This document shows positions 54,903 through 63,923 of a DNA stretch of 64,000 nucleotides, in pieces; the stretch's first letter is position 1, and each line of letters starts with the position of its first letter. The notes under the pieces were generated by a model. The model ran no database searches. It was not told the DNA's origin and saw only the letters and a list, made by a program, of their open reading frames with translations. Position numbers and translations under genes: made by a program. The DNA is from Magnetovibrio sp. (lineage in GTDB: Bacteria > Pseudomonadota > Alphaproteobacteria > Rhodospirillales > Casp-alpha2): positions 208,658 through 272,657 of the forward strand of contig NZFO01000009.1 in NCBI GenBank assembly GCA_002690705.1, written 5' to 3'.

Positions 54903-56492
54903 GTGAGCGATATGCCTACTGCTATTGCCAGCAGACGCACCTTCGCGATTATTTCGCACCCTGATGCTGGTAAAACAACTTTAACTGAAAAGTTGTTACT
55001 GTTTGGGGGTGCTATACAGCTTGCAGGAGCTGTGAAAGCGCGGGGCGAGCAACGTCGCGCTCATTCGGATTGGATGAAAGTTGAACGGGAGAGGGGTATA
55101 TCTGTTACATCCTCGGTTATGACATACGAGTATTCCGGATGCACGTTTAATCTTCTAGACACCCCTGGTCACCAAGATTTTAGCGAAGATACTTATCGTA
55201 CTCTTACCGCAGTTGACTCAGCTGTGATGGTAATTGATGCGGCAAAGGGTATTGAACCCCAGACCCGAAAGTTATTTGAGGTGTGTCGTTTAAGGGATGT
55301 TCCTATCGTTACCTTTGTAAATAAGCTTGATCGTGAAGCTCGTGATCCTTTCGATATTTTAGATGAGGTTGAGCAGGCACTTGCTTTAGATGTGACCCCA
55401 ACCAGTTGGCCCATTGGGATGGGGCGGGATTTTTTAGGGTGCTACGATCTTATTAAAGATAGGTTGGTATTGCTTGGTCGCTCGCGGCAAGGGCGTCCGG
55501 ATGAGGGTGAGCGTTGCCTTGGGATAGATGACCCAAAGCTTGATCATCTTCTGCCAGATTACGCGGTTACCAAGCTCCGTGAGGAAACAGAAATGGCACG
55601 TGGACTTTGCCCAGCTTTTAACCTTGAAGCCTACCTAGATGGTCATTTGACGCCAGTATTCTTTGGCAGCGCACTAAATAATTTTGGTGTAAGGGAACTA
55701 CTTGATGGATTGGTGATTAATGCACCTGCCCCCCGACCGCAGTCCGCTTTGGAGCGGGTAGTAACGCCCTCCGAGATAAAAATGAGCGGTTTCGTTTTTA
55801 AAATCCAAGCTAATATGGATCCAAAGCACCGCGATAGAATCGCATTTGTGAGAATTTGCTCGGGGCGCTATAGGCGCGGCATGAAAATGTATCATGTGCG
55901 TTCAGGAAAAACGTTAAGCGTGCATAATGCCCAACTGTTTTTAGCTAGTAACCGTGAACTTGCGGAGGAGGCATGGGCAGGAGATATTATTGGGATTCCG
56001 AACCATGGGAATTTACGGATTGGGGATACATTAACCGAGGGTGAAGGGTTACGATTTCGCGGGATTCCAGTTTTTGCGCCAGAGTTTCTAAGAAAAGTGC
56101 GGCCTGAAGACCCTATGCGTGCCAAGCATCTTGCGCGCGCTTTGATTCAACTAGCGGAAGAGGGTGCGGCACGGGTTTTCAAGCCCAGTATCGGCGGTGA
56201 TTGGGTAGTTGGTGTAGTGGGTGGGTTGCAGTTTGAAATTTTAGCTCAACGCATCCGCACTGAGTACGATGTGCCGGTTCAGTTTGAATTAACTGATTTA
56301 TACACGGCGCGTTGGGTCGAGTGTGACGATTTATTAGAGATTAAAAAATTTAGCGATGATAATTATTCAGCCATGGCCGAAGATCATGATGGTGCTTCCG
56401 TTTTTTTAGCCCGTAATGCATGGCACATGACTAAAGCTCAACAAGACTGGCCGGAGTTACGATTTTCAGAAACGAAGGAGCAGGCGCTTTGA
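54903..56492 (+). CDS. prfC: Peptide chain release factor 3
   Basis: GTPase that recycles release factors 1 and 2 from the ribosome. 529 residues from GTG 54903. G1 is SHPDAGKTT, switch region GISVTSSV, G3 DTPGHQDF, G4 NKLD. The RF3-specific IQLAGAVKARG and AHSDWMKVERERGIS stretches are present, and the C-terminal domain ends WPELRFSETKEQ. Full length. RF3 is absent from many alphaproteobacteria, so its presence is informative about lineage. Alone in its transcript as far as can be seen. Confidence 0.96.
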   Translation: MSDMPTAIASRRTFAIISHPDAGKTTLTEKLLLFGGAIQLAGAVKARGEQRRAHSDWMKVERERGISVTSSVMTYEYSGCTFNLLDTPGHQDFSEDTYRTLTAVDSAVMVIDAAKGIEPQTRKLFEVCRLRDVPIVTFVNKLDREARDPFDILDEVEQALALDVTPTSWPIGMGRDFLGCYDLIKDRLVLLGRSRQGRPDEGERCLGIDDPKLDHLLPDYAVTKLREETEMARGLCPAFNLEAYLDGHLTPVFFGSALNNFGVRELLDGLVINAPAPRPQSALERVVTPSEIKMSGFVFKIQANMDPKHRDRIAFVRICSGRYRRGMKMYHVRSGKTLSVHNAQLFLASNRELAEEAWAGDIIGIPNHGNLRIGDTLTEGEGLRFRGIPVFAPEFLRKVRPEDPMRAKHLARALIQLAEEGAARVFKPSIGGDWVVGVVGGLQFEILAQRIRTEYDVPVQFELTDLYTARWVECDDLLEIKKFSDDNYSAMAEDHDGASVFLARNAWHMTKAQQDWPELRFSETKEQAL

Positions 56493-57096
56493 CGGCCATT
56501 GTATTTTTCAATTTCATCGAGCTGTCGGTTATTCGTACTGAAGAGAGAATAAAGTTATAATTTATATCTTATAAAGGGGACTGTATCTTACCGATATTTT
56601 AGTTTTTGAGGTCGGAATGGTTATGGGAAATCGAACTGAAAGGCTCGTTGATCTGATGTATAAGGCTTGGGGGCTTACTCGCAAACTGGGCAATCTTGCT
56701 AACCTTCTATATCAATTCAAAACATTGGCCCTTTGGGGGATACATCTCAAAGATCATTCAGTTTTTATGTTAAGGCAATAAACGTGTGAACTTTCTAAAA
56801 AATTGTGGCGAGTCGTTTTACTTTTTTAGATCATGAATGATAGTTACGCGCTTTTTCAGCTTTTTTAGTCTGAGAAAGCGAGGCAACAGGAAGAATGTGC
56901 CTTAGCTTCATCGAGCGGTATTAAAATCATTTGAGGTGTATAAATAGTTATACATTCTTGGGCATACGTGAAGTTTTGAGCAACGTATTGAATTTTAAGC
57001 GGAGCTAAAGTGCCTATTTGGAAGTCAATATTACAGGGATGTCGAGCCTAAACAGCAATAATCAACTACATGGGCATGGATTGGCGCAAATGATTT
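56493..57096. other. 604-bp gap between prfC and the MATE gene
   Basis: One candidate small gene (56617-56781, listed separately). Apart from it no feature is recognised. Confidence 0.4.
56617..56781 (+). CDS. Possible small protein, 54 residues
   Basis: ATG 56617 has GAGG about 7 bases upstream and the frame runs to TAA at 56779-56781. The predicted product is basic and amphipathic (RTERLVDLMYKAWGLTRKLG, then FKTLALWGIHL). No family recognised. The gap is otherwise empty, which makes a small gene possible, but a chance frame of this length is also possible. A second ATG at 56623 could be used. Confidence 0.28.
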   Translation: MVMGNRTERLVDLMYKAWGLTRKLGNLANLLYQFKTLALWGIHLKDHSVFMLRQ

Positions 57097-58482
57097 ATGG
57101 TTAACCCTCGTGTTTGGAGAGAAGACAAGCTCATCGATCAACTGATCCAGCACGTTAGCGAGATGCTTCGTCTTGCACCTGCCATAGTATTGGCGCGGTC
57201 TGGTATGGTGCTGATCATCATTGTAGATACAGTAATGCTGGGTCGATTCAATGCCTACGAATTGGGTTACATGGCAATAGGGCTATCACTTGTTCAACCG
57301 CTCGTCGTGACTTCACTTGGTCTGATAATGGGCACGTTAGTTTTATCTGCTCATAGCTTCGGTGCAGGTGACTATTTTGAGTGCGGGCGAGTCTGGCGAA
57401 GATCTCTAGTTTATTCCTTTTGGTTAGGCGTGACCGCCGTTGGGATATGCTTCTTTGGTGAGATTATTCTCATTACTGCAGGACAAACGACTGAGCTCGC
57501 GACCAAAGGTGGCAAAATTGTGTTTCTTCTGGGATTGGGTGTCCCCGGACATCTTCTTTTTTTATCCTGTAGTTTTTTTCTCGAGGGGATTAGGCGACCG
57601 ATCCCTGGTCTTGTATTCATGATCATAGCGAACATTATCAATGGTTGCTTAAATGGGCTTTTAATTTCTGGAGAACTGTCGAGGTTTCCAAACGGGGCAG
57701 AGGGGGCTGCAATAGCAAGTACTGCGGCACGATGGTTTCTTGCATTGGGAATGGTCGCTTATGTGTTAGTTATGCGAGATGGTCATAAGTTTGCGGTACT
57801 AAAACGGGCTCGTGGTGGTTGGCGAGCTTGGCAAAATCAACGGAGGTTGGGTTACGCGACAGGGGTAAGTTTATTCACTGAGTCCGGTGCTTTTTCTGCA
57901 GTACAACAATTTGCGGGATGGCTTGGGCCACTGCCCTTAGCCGCATTTGCGGCATCTTTTAACTTATTGGTTTTATCCTTTATGGTCGCAATTGGTCTTG
58001 GTGCGGCGACAGCGGTGCGTGTTGGGAATGCACATGGAAGGAAAGATCCCACAGACATGGTGATCGCCGGATGGACCGGGCTTATTTTGACAGTTTTAAT
58101 GACCACGATTATGGGAATCACTATGATTTTAATGGATGAATTTTTGATTAGGTTGTTTACGACGGATTATCGTGTTGAGGCTCTTGCTGTTCCTTTGGTA
58201 TTTTGGGTGGCGCTGGTTCTTGTAAGTGATGGTGGGCAGGCAGTCATGGCTAATGCGCTTAGGGGGCGCCAAGATGTCTGGATACCTTGCATATTGCAAA
58301 CGGTTGCTTTTTTTGGCGTAATGATTCCAGTAACTTGGTACTTAATGTTTCCGATGGGCCAGGGAGCTGCTGGAATGTTTCAGGGAGTTGGTATTGCGAC
58401 AGTTTTCTCAATGGGATTGCTAAGTTATCGTTTTCATGAGTTATGCCGAAAGGATCAAAAGCCGAGCCGCATTAAACTCTAA
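57097..58482 (+). CDS. MATE family efflux transporter
   Basis: 461 residues with 12 hydrophobic segments in two halves. The N-half has PAIVLARSGMVLIIIVDTVMLGRFNAYELGYMAIG; the loop motif after segment 6 and the second half (GVSLFTESGAFSAVQQFAGWLGPLPLAAFAASFNLLVL) fit the NorM/DinF-like cation-drug antiporters. VDTVMLGR, close to the usual DT-x-M-x-G motif, is clear. ATG 57097 has no strong ribosome-binding site. Substrate unknown. Confidence 0.93.
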   Translation: MVNPRVWREDKLIDQLIQHVSEMLRLAPAIVLARSGMVLIIIVDTVMLGRFNAYELGYMAIGLSLVQPLVVTSLGLIMGTLVLSAHSFGAGDYFECGRVWRRSLVYSFWLGVTAVGICFFGEIILITAGQTTELATKGGKIVFLLGLGVPGHLLFLSCSFFLEGIRRPIPGLVFMIIANIINGCLNGLLISGELSRFPNGAEGAAIASTAARWFLALGMVAYVLVMRDGHKFAVLKRARGGWRAWQNQRRLGYATGVSLFTESGAFSAVQQFAGWLGPLPLAAFAASFNLLVLSFMVAIGLGAATAVRVGNAHGRKDPTDMVIAGWTGLILTVLMTTIMGITMILMDEFLIRLFTTDYRVEALAVPLVFWVALVLVSDGGQAVMANALRGRQDVWIPCILQTVAFFGVMIPVTWYLMFPMGQGAAGMFQGVGIATVFSMGLLSYRFHELCRKDQKPSRIKL

Positions 58483-58492
58483 TTTACAGCAG

Positions 58493-58885
58493 TTACCTAC
58501 TCTCGCGTGCACAGGTGATGCAAGAGGTCACTGTAGGGTCGTGATTTAAACGTCTAACCTCAATCTTTTCCCCACAAATTAAACAATCCCCAAAGGTTTC
58601 TTCGGCTAGACGTTTTAGTGCCCCCGCAATCCGTTGAAGTCCAATTTTTCTGCGGCGCTCAGTCTCCACTTGCATCGCTTGAACTTGTAGAGCATCTATC
58701 CGTGATAGTCGGCCGACAGTAGTTTGATCTAATTCTACCGGTTTGCGCGTTAAATAAGTACTTTTAGAGTCTGATAGCAACTGTTGCTTAAGACACTGAA
58801 GCTTTTTTCGGTGAATTTCGAATTTTTTTTGTTTCACCACTTGATATTGGCATAAAAATGCGGCTTTCGACAACCCCAACTGCAC
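58493..58885 (-). CDS. DksA/TraR family C4 zinc-finger protein
   Basis: 130 residues. The C-terminal zinc finger reads CLICGEKIEVRRL followed by CITCA, four Cys in the C-x2-C-x17-C-x2-C spacing of the family. The middle is helical and Arg/Lys-rich (GRLSRIDALQVQAMQ, RRRKIGLQRIAGALKRLAEE), as in the coiled coil that enters the RNA polymerase secondary channel. The N-terminal extension to GTG 58885 is not family-like and lacks a ribosome-binding site; the real start may be an internal GTG about 15 codons later. It is closer to TraR-like short DksA relatives than to full DksA. Divergent from argS. Confidence 0.82.
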   Translation of the reverse strand: MQLGLSKAAFLCQYQVVKQKKFEIHRKKLQCLKQQLLSDSKSTYLTRKPVELDQTTVGRLSRIDALQVQAMQVETERRRKIGLQRIAGALKRLAEETFGDCLICGEKIEVRRLNHDPTVTSCITCARESR

Positions 58886-58992
58886 TACGCGACTTGATAG
58901 ATATCGCTGGTTGGCGTATCACCCAAGCAAGTTATTGCCGCTTCACGAGCTGAATATGTAACCGAGAAACCTCATAGGAATCAGATTAGTTA

Positions 58993-60747
58993 ATGAACAT
59001 TTTTGAGACTTTTAGATTTGAAATACAGCGGGTAATCCAATCCCTTTTTGATGAAGGAGTCTTTGTAGATCTACCTGACACGTCGCGGATCTCGGTTGAA
59101 TTGCCGCGCGAAAGAGGACACGGTGATATTTCAACTAACGCCGCCATGTTGTTGGCGAAGGCGGCAAACATTGGCCTACGCGAATTAGCGGCGCAACTTG
59201 CGGTCAGATTGGGTTCCTTGACAAGTGTCGACAGCGCCGAGGTCGCGGGTCCGGGTTTCATAAATCTTAAAATCTCGGCGTGTTACTGGCATGATCAATT
59301 GCGCATTATCCTTACAGCCGGTATTGACTATGGTGAGAGCGGTATTGGTTTCGGTGAAAAAGTTAATATTGAATATATTTCGGCTAATCCAACAGGGCCC
59401 TTGCATGTGGCCCATGCGAGAGGTGCTGTCACAGGCGATGCTTTAGCTAAGTTATTGAAAAAGGCTGGATTCGACGTAACTACTGAGTACTACATTAATG
59501 ATGCTGGTGCCCAAGTTGATGCTTTGGCGCGTTCTGCGCACCTTCGTTATCGCGAGGCTTTAGGCGAGGTTATAGAAACTTTTACTGAAGGACTCTATCC
59601 GGGCGAGTATATGGTTCCTGTAGGCCAGAGACTCGCGGAGACGGAGGGGGAAAAATGGCTTAATGCCCCAGAGCGAGATTGGTTGGAACTCTTTAGGTCG
59701 GTAGCTGTTGATATGATGATGAATAATATCCGTGAAGATCTCATACATCTTGGTATCAGGCAAGAGATATTCAGATCAGAGCAGGCAATTATTGATTCTG
59801 GTGAGGTCGATAAAGTCTTTAAAATTCTGCAAGACCAAGGCTTGATATATGTCGGAGTGTTAGACCCACCAAAAGGCAAGAAATCGGATGATTGGGAACC
59901 TCGTTCGCAAACTTTGTTTAGGTCAACGGCATTCGGGGATGATGTTGATAGACCCTTAAAAAAATCCGATGGAAGCTGGACTTATTTTGCTAATGATGTG
60001 GCTTATCATTACGATAAGTATCAACGTGGCTTCAAACAAATGATAAATGTCTTTGGCGCTGATCATGGGGGTTATGTCAAACGCATGAAAGCCGCCGTAT
60101 CGGCTATTACTGGCCTTGATGATCCGTTGGATATTTGTCTCTGCCAGATTGTGCACCTGAAAAAAAGTGGGGAGCCGGTGCGGATGTCTAAGCGGGCAGG
60201 GACATTTGTTACTTTGCGGGGTTTAATCGACGAAATTGGCACAGATGCTGTGCGTTTTTATATGCTCACGCGGAAGAGTGATACGCAAATGGATTTTGAC
60301 CTTGAAAAGGTTGTAGAGCAAACACGTGATAACCCGGTGTTTTATGTTCAATACGCTCATGCTCGCTGCAAGTCGGTGCTGCGCAATGCACTCGAAGTTG
60401 TCAACGCTGAAGATATCTCCCGCAAGAAATTGGCGAAAGCACCCATTGGGTTGCTAAATAACCCGGCAGAGTTAGATATAATTCGCCATTTGGCCGCTTG
60501 GCCACAGACTGTAGAAACATCGGCGCAAGCCCGTGAGCCCCACAGAATTGCTTATTATTTGAACGACCTTGCTGAACTGTTCCATGGATTATGGAACAAA
60601 GGGCGTGATGATGCCTCACTTCGGTTTATTCAGCGAAATGATCAAGATGGAACACTCGCCCGTATTGCTTTAGTGCGAGGCGTCTCAACAGTGATAGCAT
60701 CCGGCCTTGATATATTTGGTGTAAAGCCTGTTGAAGAGCTGAGATGA
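58993..60747 (+). CDS. argS: Arginyl-tRNA synthetase
   Basis: Class I synthetase, 584 residues. N-terminal Add1 domain (PRERGHGDISTNAAMLLAKAA), HIGH-type motif in SANPTGPLHVAHARGAVTGDALAKLL, and the KMSK-like VRMSKRAGTFVTLRGL. The C-terminal anticodon-binding helical domain has the family AYYLNDLAELFHGLWNKG (here IAYYLNDLAELFHGLWN). Full length. The last four bases overlap the start of the alkA-like gene, so translation is coupled. Confidence 0.97.
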   Translation: MNIFETFRFEIQRVIQSLFDEGVFVDLPDTSRISVELPRERGHGDISTNAAMLLAKAANIGLRELAAQLAVRLGSLTSVDSAEVAGPGFINLKISACYWHDQLRIILTAGIDYGESGIGFGEKVNIEYISANPTGPLHVAHARGAVTGDALAKLLKKAGFDVTTEYYINDAGAQVDALARSAHLRYREALGEVIETFTEGLYPGEYMVPVGQRLAETEGEKWLNAPERDWLELFRSVAVDMMMNNIREDLIHLGIRQEIFRSEQAIIDSGEVDKVFKILQDQGLIYVGVLDPPKGKKSDDWEPRSQTLFRSTAFGDDVDRPLKKSDGSWTYFANDVAYHYDKYQRGFKQMINVFGADHGGYVKRMKAAVSAITGLDDPLDICLCQIVHLKKSGEPVRMSKRAGTFVTLRGLIDEIGTDAVRFYMLTRKSDTQMDFDLEKVVEQTRDNPVFYVQYAHARCKSVLRNALEVVNAEDISRKKLAKAPIGLLNNPAELDIIRHLAAWPQTVETSAQAREPHRIAYYLNDLAELFHGLWNKGRDDASLRFIQRNDQDGTLARIALVRGVSTVIASGLDIFGVKPVEELR

Positions 60748-61367
60748 TTAATACAAAACAGGGTTTGCGTGACGCTATAGACGATCTCGTAGACTCAGAT
60801 TTGGCTATGGCCAGCGTTATAGAACAATTTGGCTTCCCTGAACCGCGGGGTCGTGATCCTGGCTTCTCAACATTACTCCGTTCCATTATTTCACAACAGG
60901 TTTCCACTAACGCAGGAATTGCGATATGGAAAAGGCTTAACAGTTACCTCGTCGACACTTCGCCCCAAAAGGTTTTAAGCGCACCTGAAGAGGATCTTCG
61001 TAGCTGTGGGGTCAGTAAACAAAAAATACGCTACGCAAGGGCGTTAGCTCACCATATCGAAAGCGGTAAATTAAATCTCAAAAAATTAGAGTTCATGTCT
61101 GATCAAGAGGCAATATCAGTTCTCACTAGTGTGGTTGGGATAGGAACTTGGACCGCAGAAATTTATCTTATGTTTGCTTTGGCCCGTAAGGATATTTTTC
61201 CGTCTGGAGACCTAGCGTTGCAAGTAGCGGCAGGACAGCTTTTGAATTATAAAAATAGACTAAGTCCTTCAAATTTAGCTAATATTGCGCAACGATGGAA
61301 ACCGCAACGAACGACAGCAGCTATAATGCTATGGCATTACTACAGTCACGTGGCTTCGAAAGCTTAA
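60744..61367 (+). CDS. DNA-3-methyladenine glycosylase (AlkA/HhH-GPD type)
   Basis: 207 residues. The HhH-GPD core is clear: STLLRSIISQQVSTNAGIAIWKRL, then the helix-hairpin-helix VVGIGTWTAEIYLMFAL and FPSGDLALQ with the catalytic Asp. It removes alkylated purines; the short length puts it with the Mag1/AlkA2-like enzymes that lack the AlkA N-terminal extension. It overlaps argS by 4 bp; that pairing is probably only transcriptional convenience. Confidence 0.92.
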   Translation: MINTKQGLRDAIDDLVDSDLAMASVIEQFGFPEPRGRDPGFSTLLRSIISQQVSTNAGIAIWKRLNSYLVDTSPQKVLSAPEEDLRSCGVSKQKIRYARALAHHIESGKLNLKKLEFMSDQEAISVLTSVVGIGTWTAEIYLMFALARKDIFPSGDLALQVAAGQLLNYKNRLSPSNLANIAQRWKPQRTTAAIMLWHYYSHVASKA

Positions 61368-61737
61368 GATGGTGAGGCGAGACTTTTTCGATAACTAGTT
61401 ACAGAGAGCGAAAGTTAGTTTCCTTAATTTTGACAAAAGAATTCCTGCTCAAATAGTGAGGCGTCCGGGTCATCAGAGGACACTTTTTAATCATCTAATT
61501 ACTGGTTTTGACCGGGGATAGTGTCTTGGAATGTCTAGGCATCCCGATTAAAAAATTTTCTATATTAAATCTTTAGTGATTTTATCAAAAATGTATTTCA
61601 ACGGGGGCGAACAAAACCAGTCGGTAGTATATTTTTAGCCTATCAAAATACATAGTGTTTAAAATTTCAATATACATTGGAAATAAGAATAACAGGGTGC
61701 CCCCGCAATTTACTAGCGATATCTGGAGATGTTATAA
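61368..61737. other. 370-bp AT-rich gap before the ETHE1-like gene
   Basis: Nothing recognised. Near its right end GGAGAT lies about 7 bases before the next ATG. Confidence 0.4.
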
Positions 61738-62433
61738 ATGCAATTACGTCAAATATTCGATGCTAAATCGTGCACGTATACTTATATAATAGCAAATAGA
61801 GTGGGGGGGGAGGCGCTGATAATCGATCCGGTTTTTGAAAAGCTGGATCATTTTGTTCGCGTACTACGTGAGTTAGATGTCAAGCTCGCATTGGCTATAG
61901 ATACTCATCTTCATGCTGATCATGTCACTGGCTTAGGTAAACTATCAAAATTGTATAACTGTGCAACCGTTATGGGCGAGAGAGCAGCGGTTGAGGCGGT
62001 TTCACTCAAAGTAAAAGAAGGCGAAACCTTAAAGGTTGATAATTTGCGGGTCGAAGTAATTTATACCCCAGGTCATACTGAGGACTCATGTTCTTTTCGA
62101 TTAAATGATTGTGTTTTCACCGGTGATACATTGCTTATCCGAGGAACCGGGCGGACAGACTTTCAGGCGGGTTGTCCGTACCAACAATACGACTCAATCT
62201 TTAATAAGTTGCTTAAACTTCCTGGCCACACCCTGGTTTATCCAGGACATGATTATAAAGGTGATACAGTCTCAACAATCGCAGAAGAACAAGCCTTTAA
62301 CCCCCGTTTGCAGGTATCGTGTTCAACTGATTACGCTAACATTATGAATAACCTTAACTTGGCTACTCCTAAAATGATGGATATTGTGATATCCCAAAAT
62401 CGCAAAATGGGAGTGGATTATGAGGCACGTTAA
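61738..62433 (+). CDS. ETHE1-like persulfide dioxygenase (metallo-beta-lactamase fold)
   Basis: 231 residues. Opening LRQIFDAKSCTYTYIIA, then the metal motif THLHADHVTG (H-x-H-x-D-H), YTPGHTEDSCSF with a third His, and FTGDTLLIRGTGRTDFQAG with the Asp ligand and the GRTDFQ block that distinguishes ETHE1/PDO from glyoxalase II. VYPGHDYKG gives the last His. Such enzymes oxidise glutathione persulfide to sulfite in the cytoplasm. A non-fused, type I-like form: no rhodanese domain is attached, and the window rhodanese is at 30.9 kb. Confidence 0.92.
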   Translation: MQLRQIFDAKSCTYTYIIANRVGGEALIIDPVFEKLDHFVRVLRELDVKLALAIDTHLHADHVTGLGKLSKLYNCATVMGERAAVEAVSLKVKEGETLKVDNLRVEVIYTPGHTEDSCSFRLNDCVFTGDTLLIRGTGRTDFQAGCPYQQYDSIFNKLLKLPGHTLVYPGHDYKGDTVSTIAEEQAFNPRLQVSCSTDYANIMNNLNLATPKMMDIVISQNRKMGVDYEAR

Positions 62434-62443
62434 ACACGGGTTA

Positions 62444-62519
<76 letters not shown>

Positions 62520-62593
62520 CATAAAAGCTATGTAAATTTTTCGATGGTTAGTCCTTTCCTTCTTATATACATCAAGTTCTATGCTGTCAGTCT

Positions 62594-63406
62594 CTAACGA
62601 GCCCACTCATAAAACGAAATACCTACTGCATTTGCAAGGTTGAGGCTCTCAACCCTGCTTGTTACTGAGATTTTGACCCTTAGGTCACAGTTTTTTTGGG
62701 TTAGGCGACGCATACCTTCACCTTCTGAACCAAAAATCAGAGCCGTGCGCTGACTAAAGTTAACTTCCGAAAACGTTTTATTCGCGTTTCCATCAAGTCC
62801 AACACACCAGAAATCATTGGCTTTTAGAAACCCCATAGTCCGAGCTAGATTGGTTACCCTAATAATTGGAACTTGCTCTAAAGCCCCAGACGCAGCTTTT
62901 GCCATTGCACCTGTTTCGCGCGGTGTGTGGCGGTCTTGCACAATTAAGGCTTTGACACCGAACGCTGCGGCTGAGCGCAAAATAGCACCAATGTTGCGTG
63001 GATCGGTTGCCTGATCCAGAATCGAAACGCAGACCCGAGCTGTGGGTGAAATTGCGTTAAGAAAATCCTTTATCGAAATGCTTAAGAGGGGACGCGTTCG
63101 CATTGCAATACCTTGGTGGACAGACCCTACAGGTAGTAGATTATCTAATTGCTCAGAGTCTACAATAAAGGCCCCCTCTAGCTCTCTGCGATTCTGATTA
63201 GCTTTTGCAAAACCATGAGTTACACGGATTTCTGAACATTCTCTATCTGGGTTTGAGAGCGCGGCTAGTGCTGCATGGGTTCCAAAAATCCAATAATCAT
63301 CTCCACCAGCAACCCTATCTCTTCGATGTTGGTGATAGCTGTGCGGATAGCGAGCGCGCAGCGAATTTCCTGAGCTTGATCTAAGTGAAGACATGCGTTT
63401 AACCAT
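62594..63406 (-). CDS. rlmB: 23S rRNA (guanosine-2251-2'-O)-methyltransferase, SpoU/TrmH family
   Basis: SPOUT methyltransferase acting on G2251 of the peptidyl-transferase P loop. The start may be ATG 63406 or GTG 63421. A basic N-terminal stretch (SLRARYPHSYHQHRRDR) precedes the substrate-binding domain (YWIFGTHAALAALSNPDRE), then the three SpoU motifs: LDQATDPRNIGAILRSA, ALIFGSEGEGMRR and VESLNLANAVGISFYE, which form the trefoil-knot SAM site. Gene order beside the tRNA-Tyr/Gly/tuf unit is common in alphaproteobacteria. Confidence 0.93.
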   Translation of the reverse strand: MVKRMSSLRSSSGNSLRARYPHSYHQHRRDRVAGGDDYWIFGTHAALAALSNPDRECSEIRVTHGFAKANQNRRELEGAFIVDSEQLDNLLPVGSVHQGIAMRTRPLLSISIKDFLNAISPTARVCVSILDQATDPRNIGAILRSAAAFGVKALIVQDRHTPRETGAMAKAASGALEQVPIIRVTNLARTMGFLKANDFWCVGLDGNANKTFSEVNFSQRTALIFGSEGEGMRRLTQKNCDLRVKISVTSRVESLNLANAVGISFYEWAR

Positions 63407-63504
63407 GATTTGCTTTAACACGCTTTGTGTAAATTGTCTGTATGAGTTTTATTCTGGCGTTTGCCGTTCGGAGCCCTTGAGGTGGAATGTGTGCGATTTT
63501 GACA

Positions 63505-63532
63505 TTGACAATCGGCTGTAAATTCTCATATT
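63505..63532 (+). promoter_or_regulatory. Candidate promoter of the tRNA-Tyr / tRNA-Gly / tuf unit
   Basis: A perfect TTGACA at 63505-63510, 16 bp, then CATATT at 63527-63532 (four of six matches to TATAAT), followed by a GC-rich discriminator (TCGGGCTCGCC), as typical of stable-RNA promoters. A second TTGACA overlaps just upstream at 63499-63504. It lies about 50 bp before the tRNA-Tyr gene. Confidence 0.5.
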
Positions 63533-63581
63533 TCGGGCTCGCCGGTGTGTGTGTCGGCTCGAAATTTTCGGCTGGTTTGAA

Positions 63582-63667
63582 GGAGGGGTGCCCGAGTGGC
63601 TAAAGGGGACGGGCTGTAAACCCGTTGGCGTAAGCCTACGTTGGTTCGAATCCAACCCCCTCCACCA
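63582..63667 (+). tRNA. tRNA-Tyr (anticodon GTA)
   Basis: 86 nt including encoded CCA. Acceptor GGAGGGG pairs with CCCCTCC, discriminator A. The anticodon loop CTGTAAA gives GTA at 63616-63618, and the long variable arm (about 63625-63641) is the class II feature of bacterial tRNA-Tyr. T arm TTGGTTCGAATCCAA is perfect. Confidence 0.97.
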
Positions 63668-63766
63668 TCACGTCGAGAGGGCGGCGGAATTAGATCGGTG
63701 GGTGTTGGAGGTCTTTGAACAGGATGATCTGCGCGGCCGCGCAAAACGGTCATGGGGGTTTTAACA

Positions 63767-63840
63767 GCGGGTGTAGCTCAATGGTAGAGCCCCAGCCTTC
63801 CAAGCTGGTTACGTGGGTTCGATTCCCATCACCCGCTCCA
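63767..63840 (+). tRNA. tRNA-Gly (anticodon TCC)
   Basis: 74 nt with encoded CCA. Acceptor GCGGGTG pairs with CACCCGC; discriminator T. The anticodon loop CTTCCAA gives TCC, reading GGA/GGG. D arm GCTCAATGGTAGAGC and T arm GTGGGTTCGATTCCCAT are normal. It lies 99 bp after tRNA-Tyr and 83 bp before tuf. Confidence 0.97.
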
Positions 63841-63923
63841 GCCTCCACTTATTTAGTTCTCGTTGGGCTATACGGGACAGCGGAATTGGTTAGAAACACT
63901 TTTAGACGGGAAGTTTATATACC

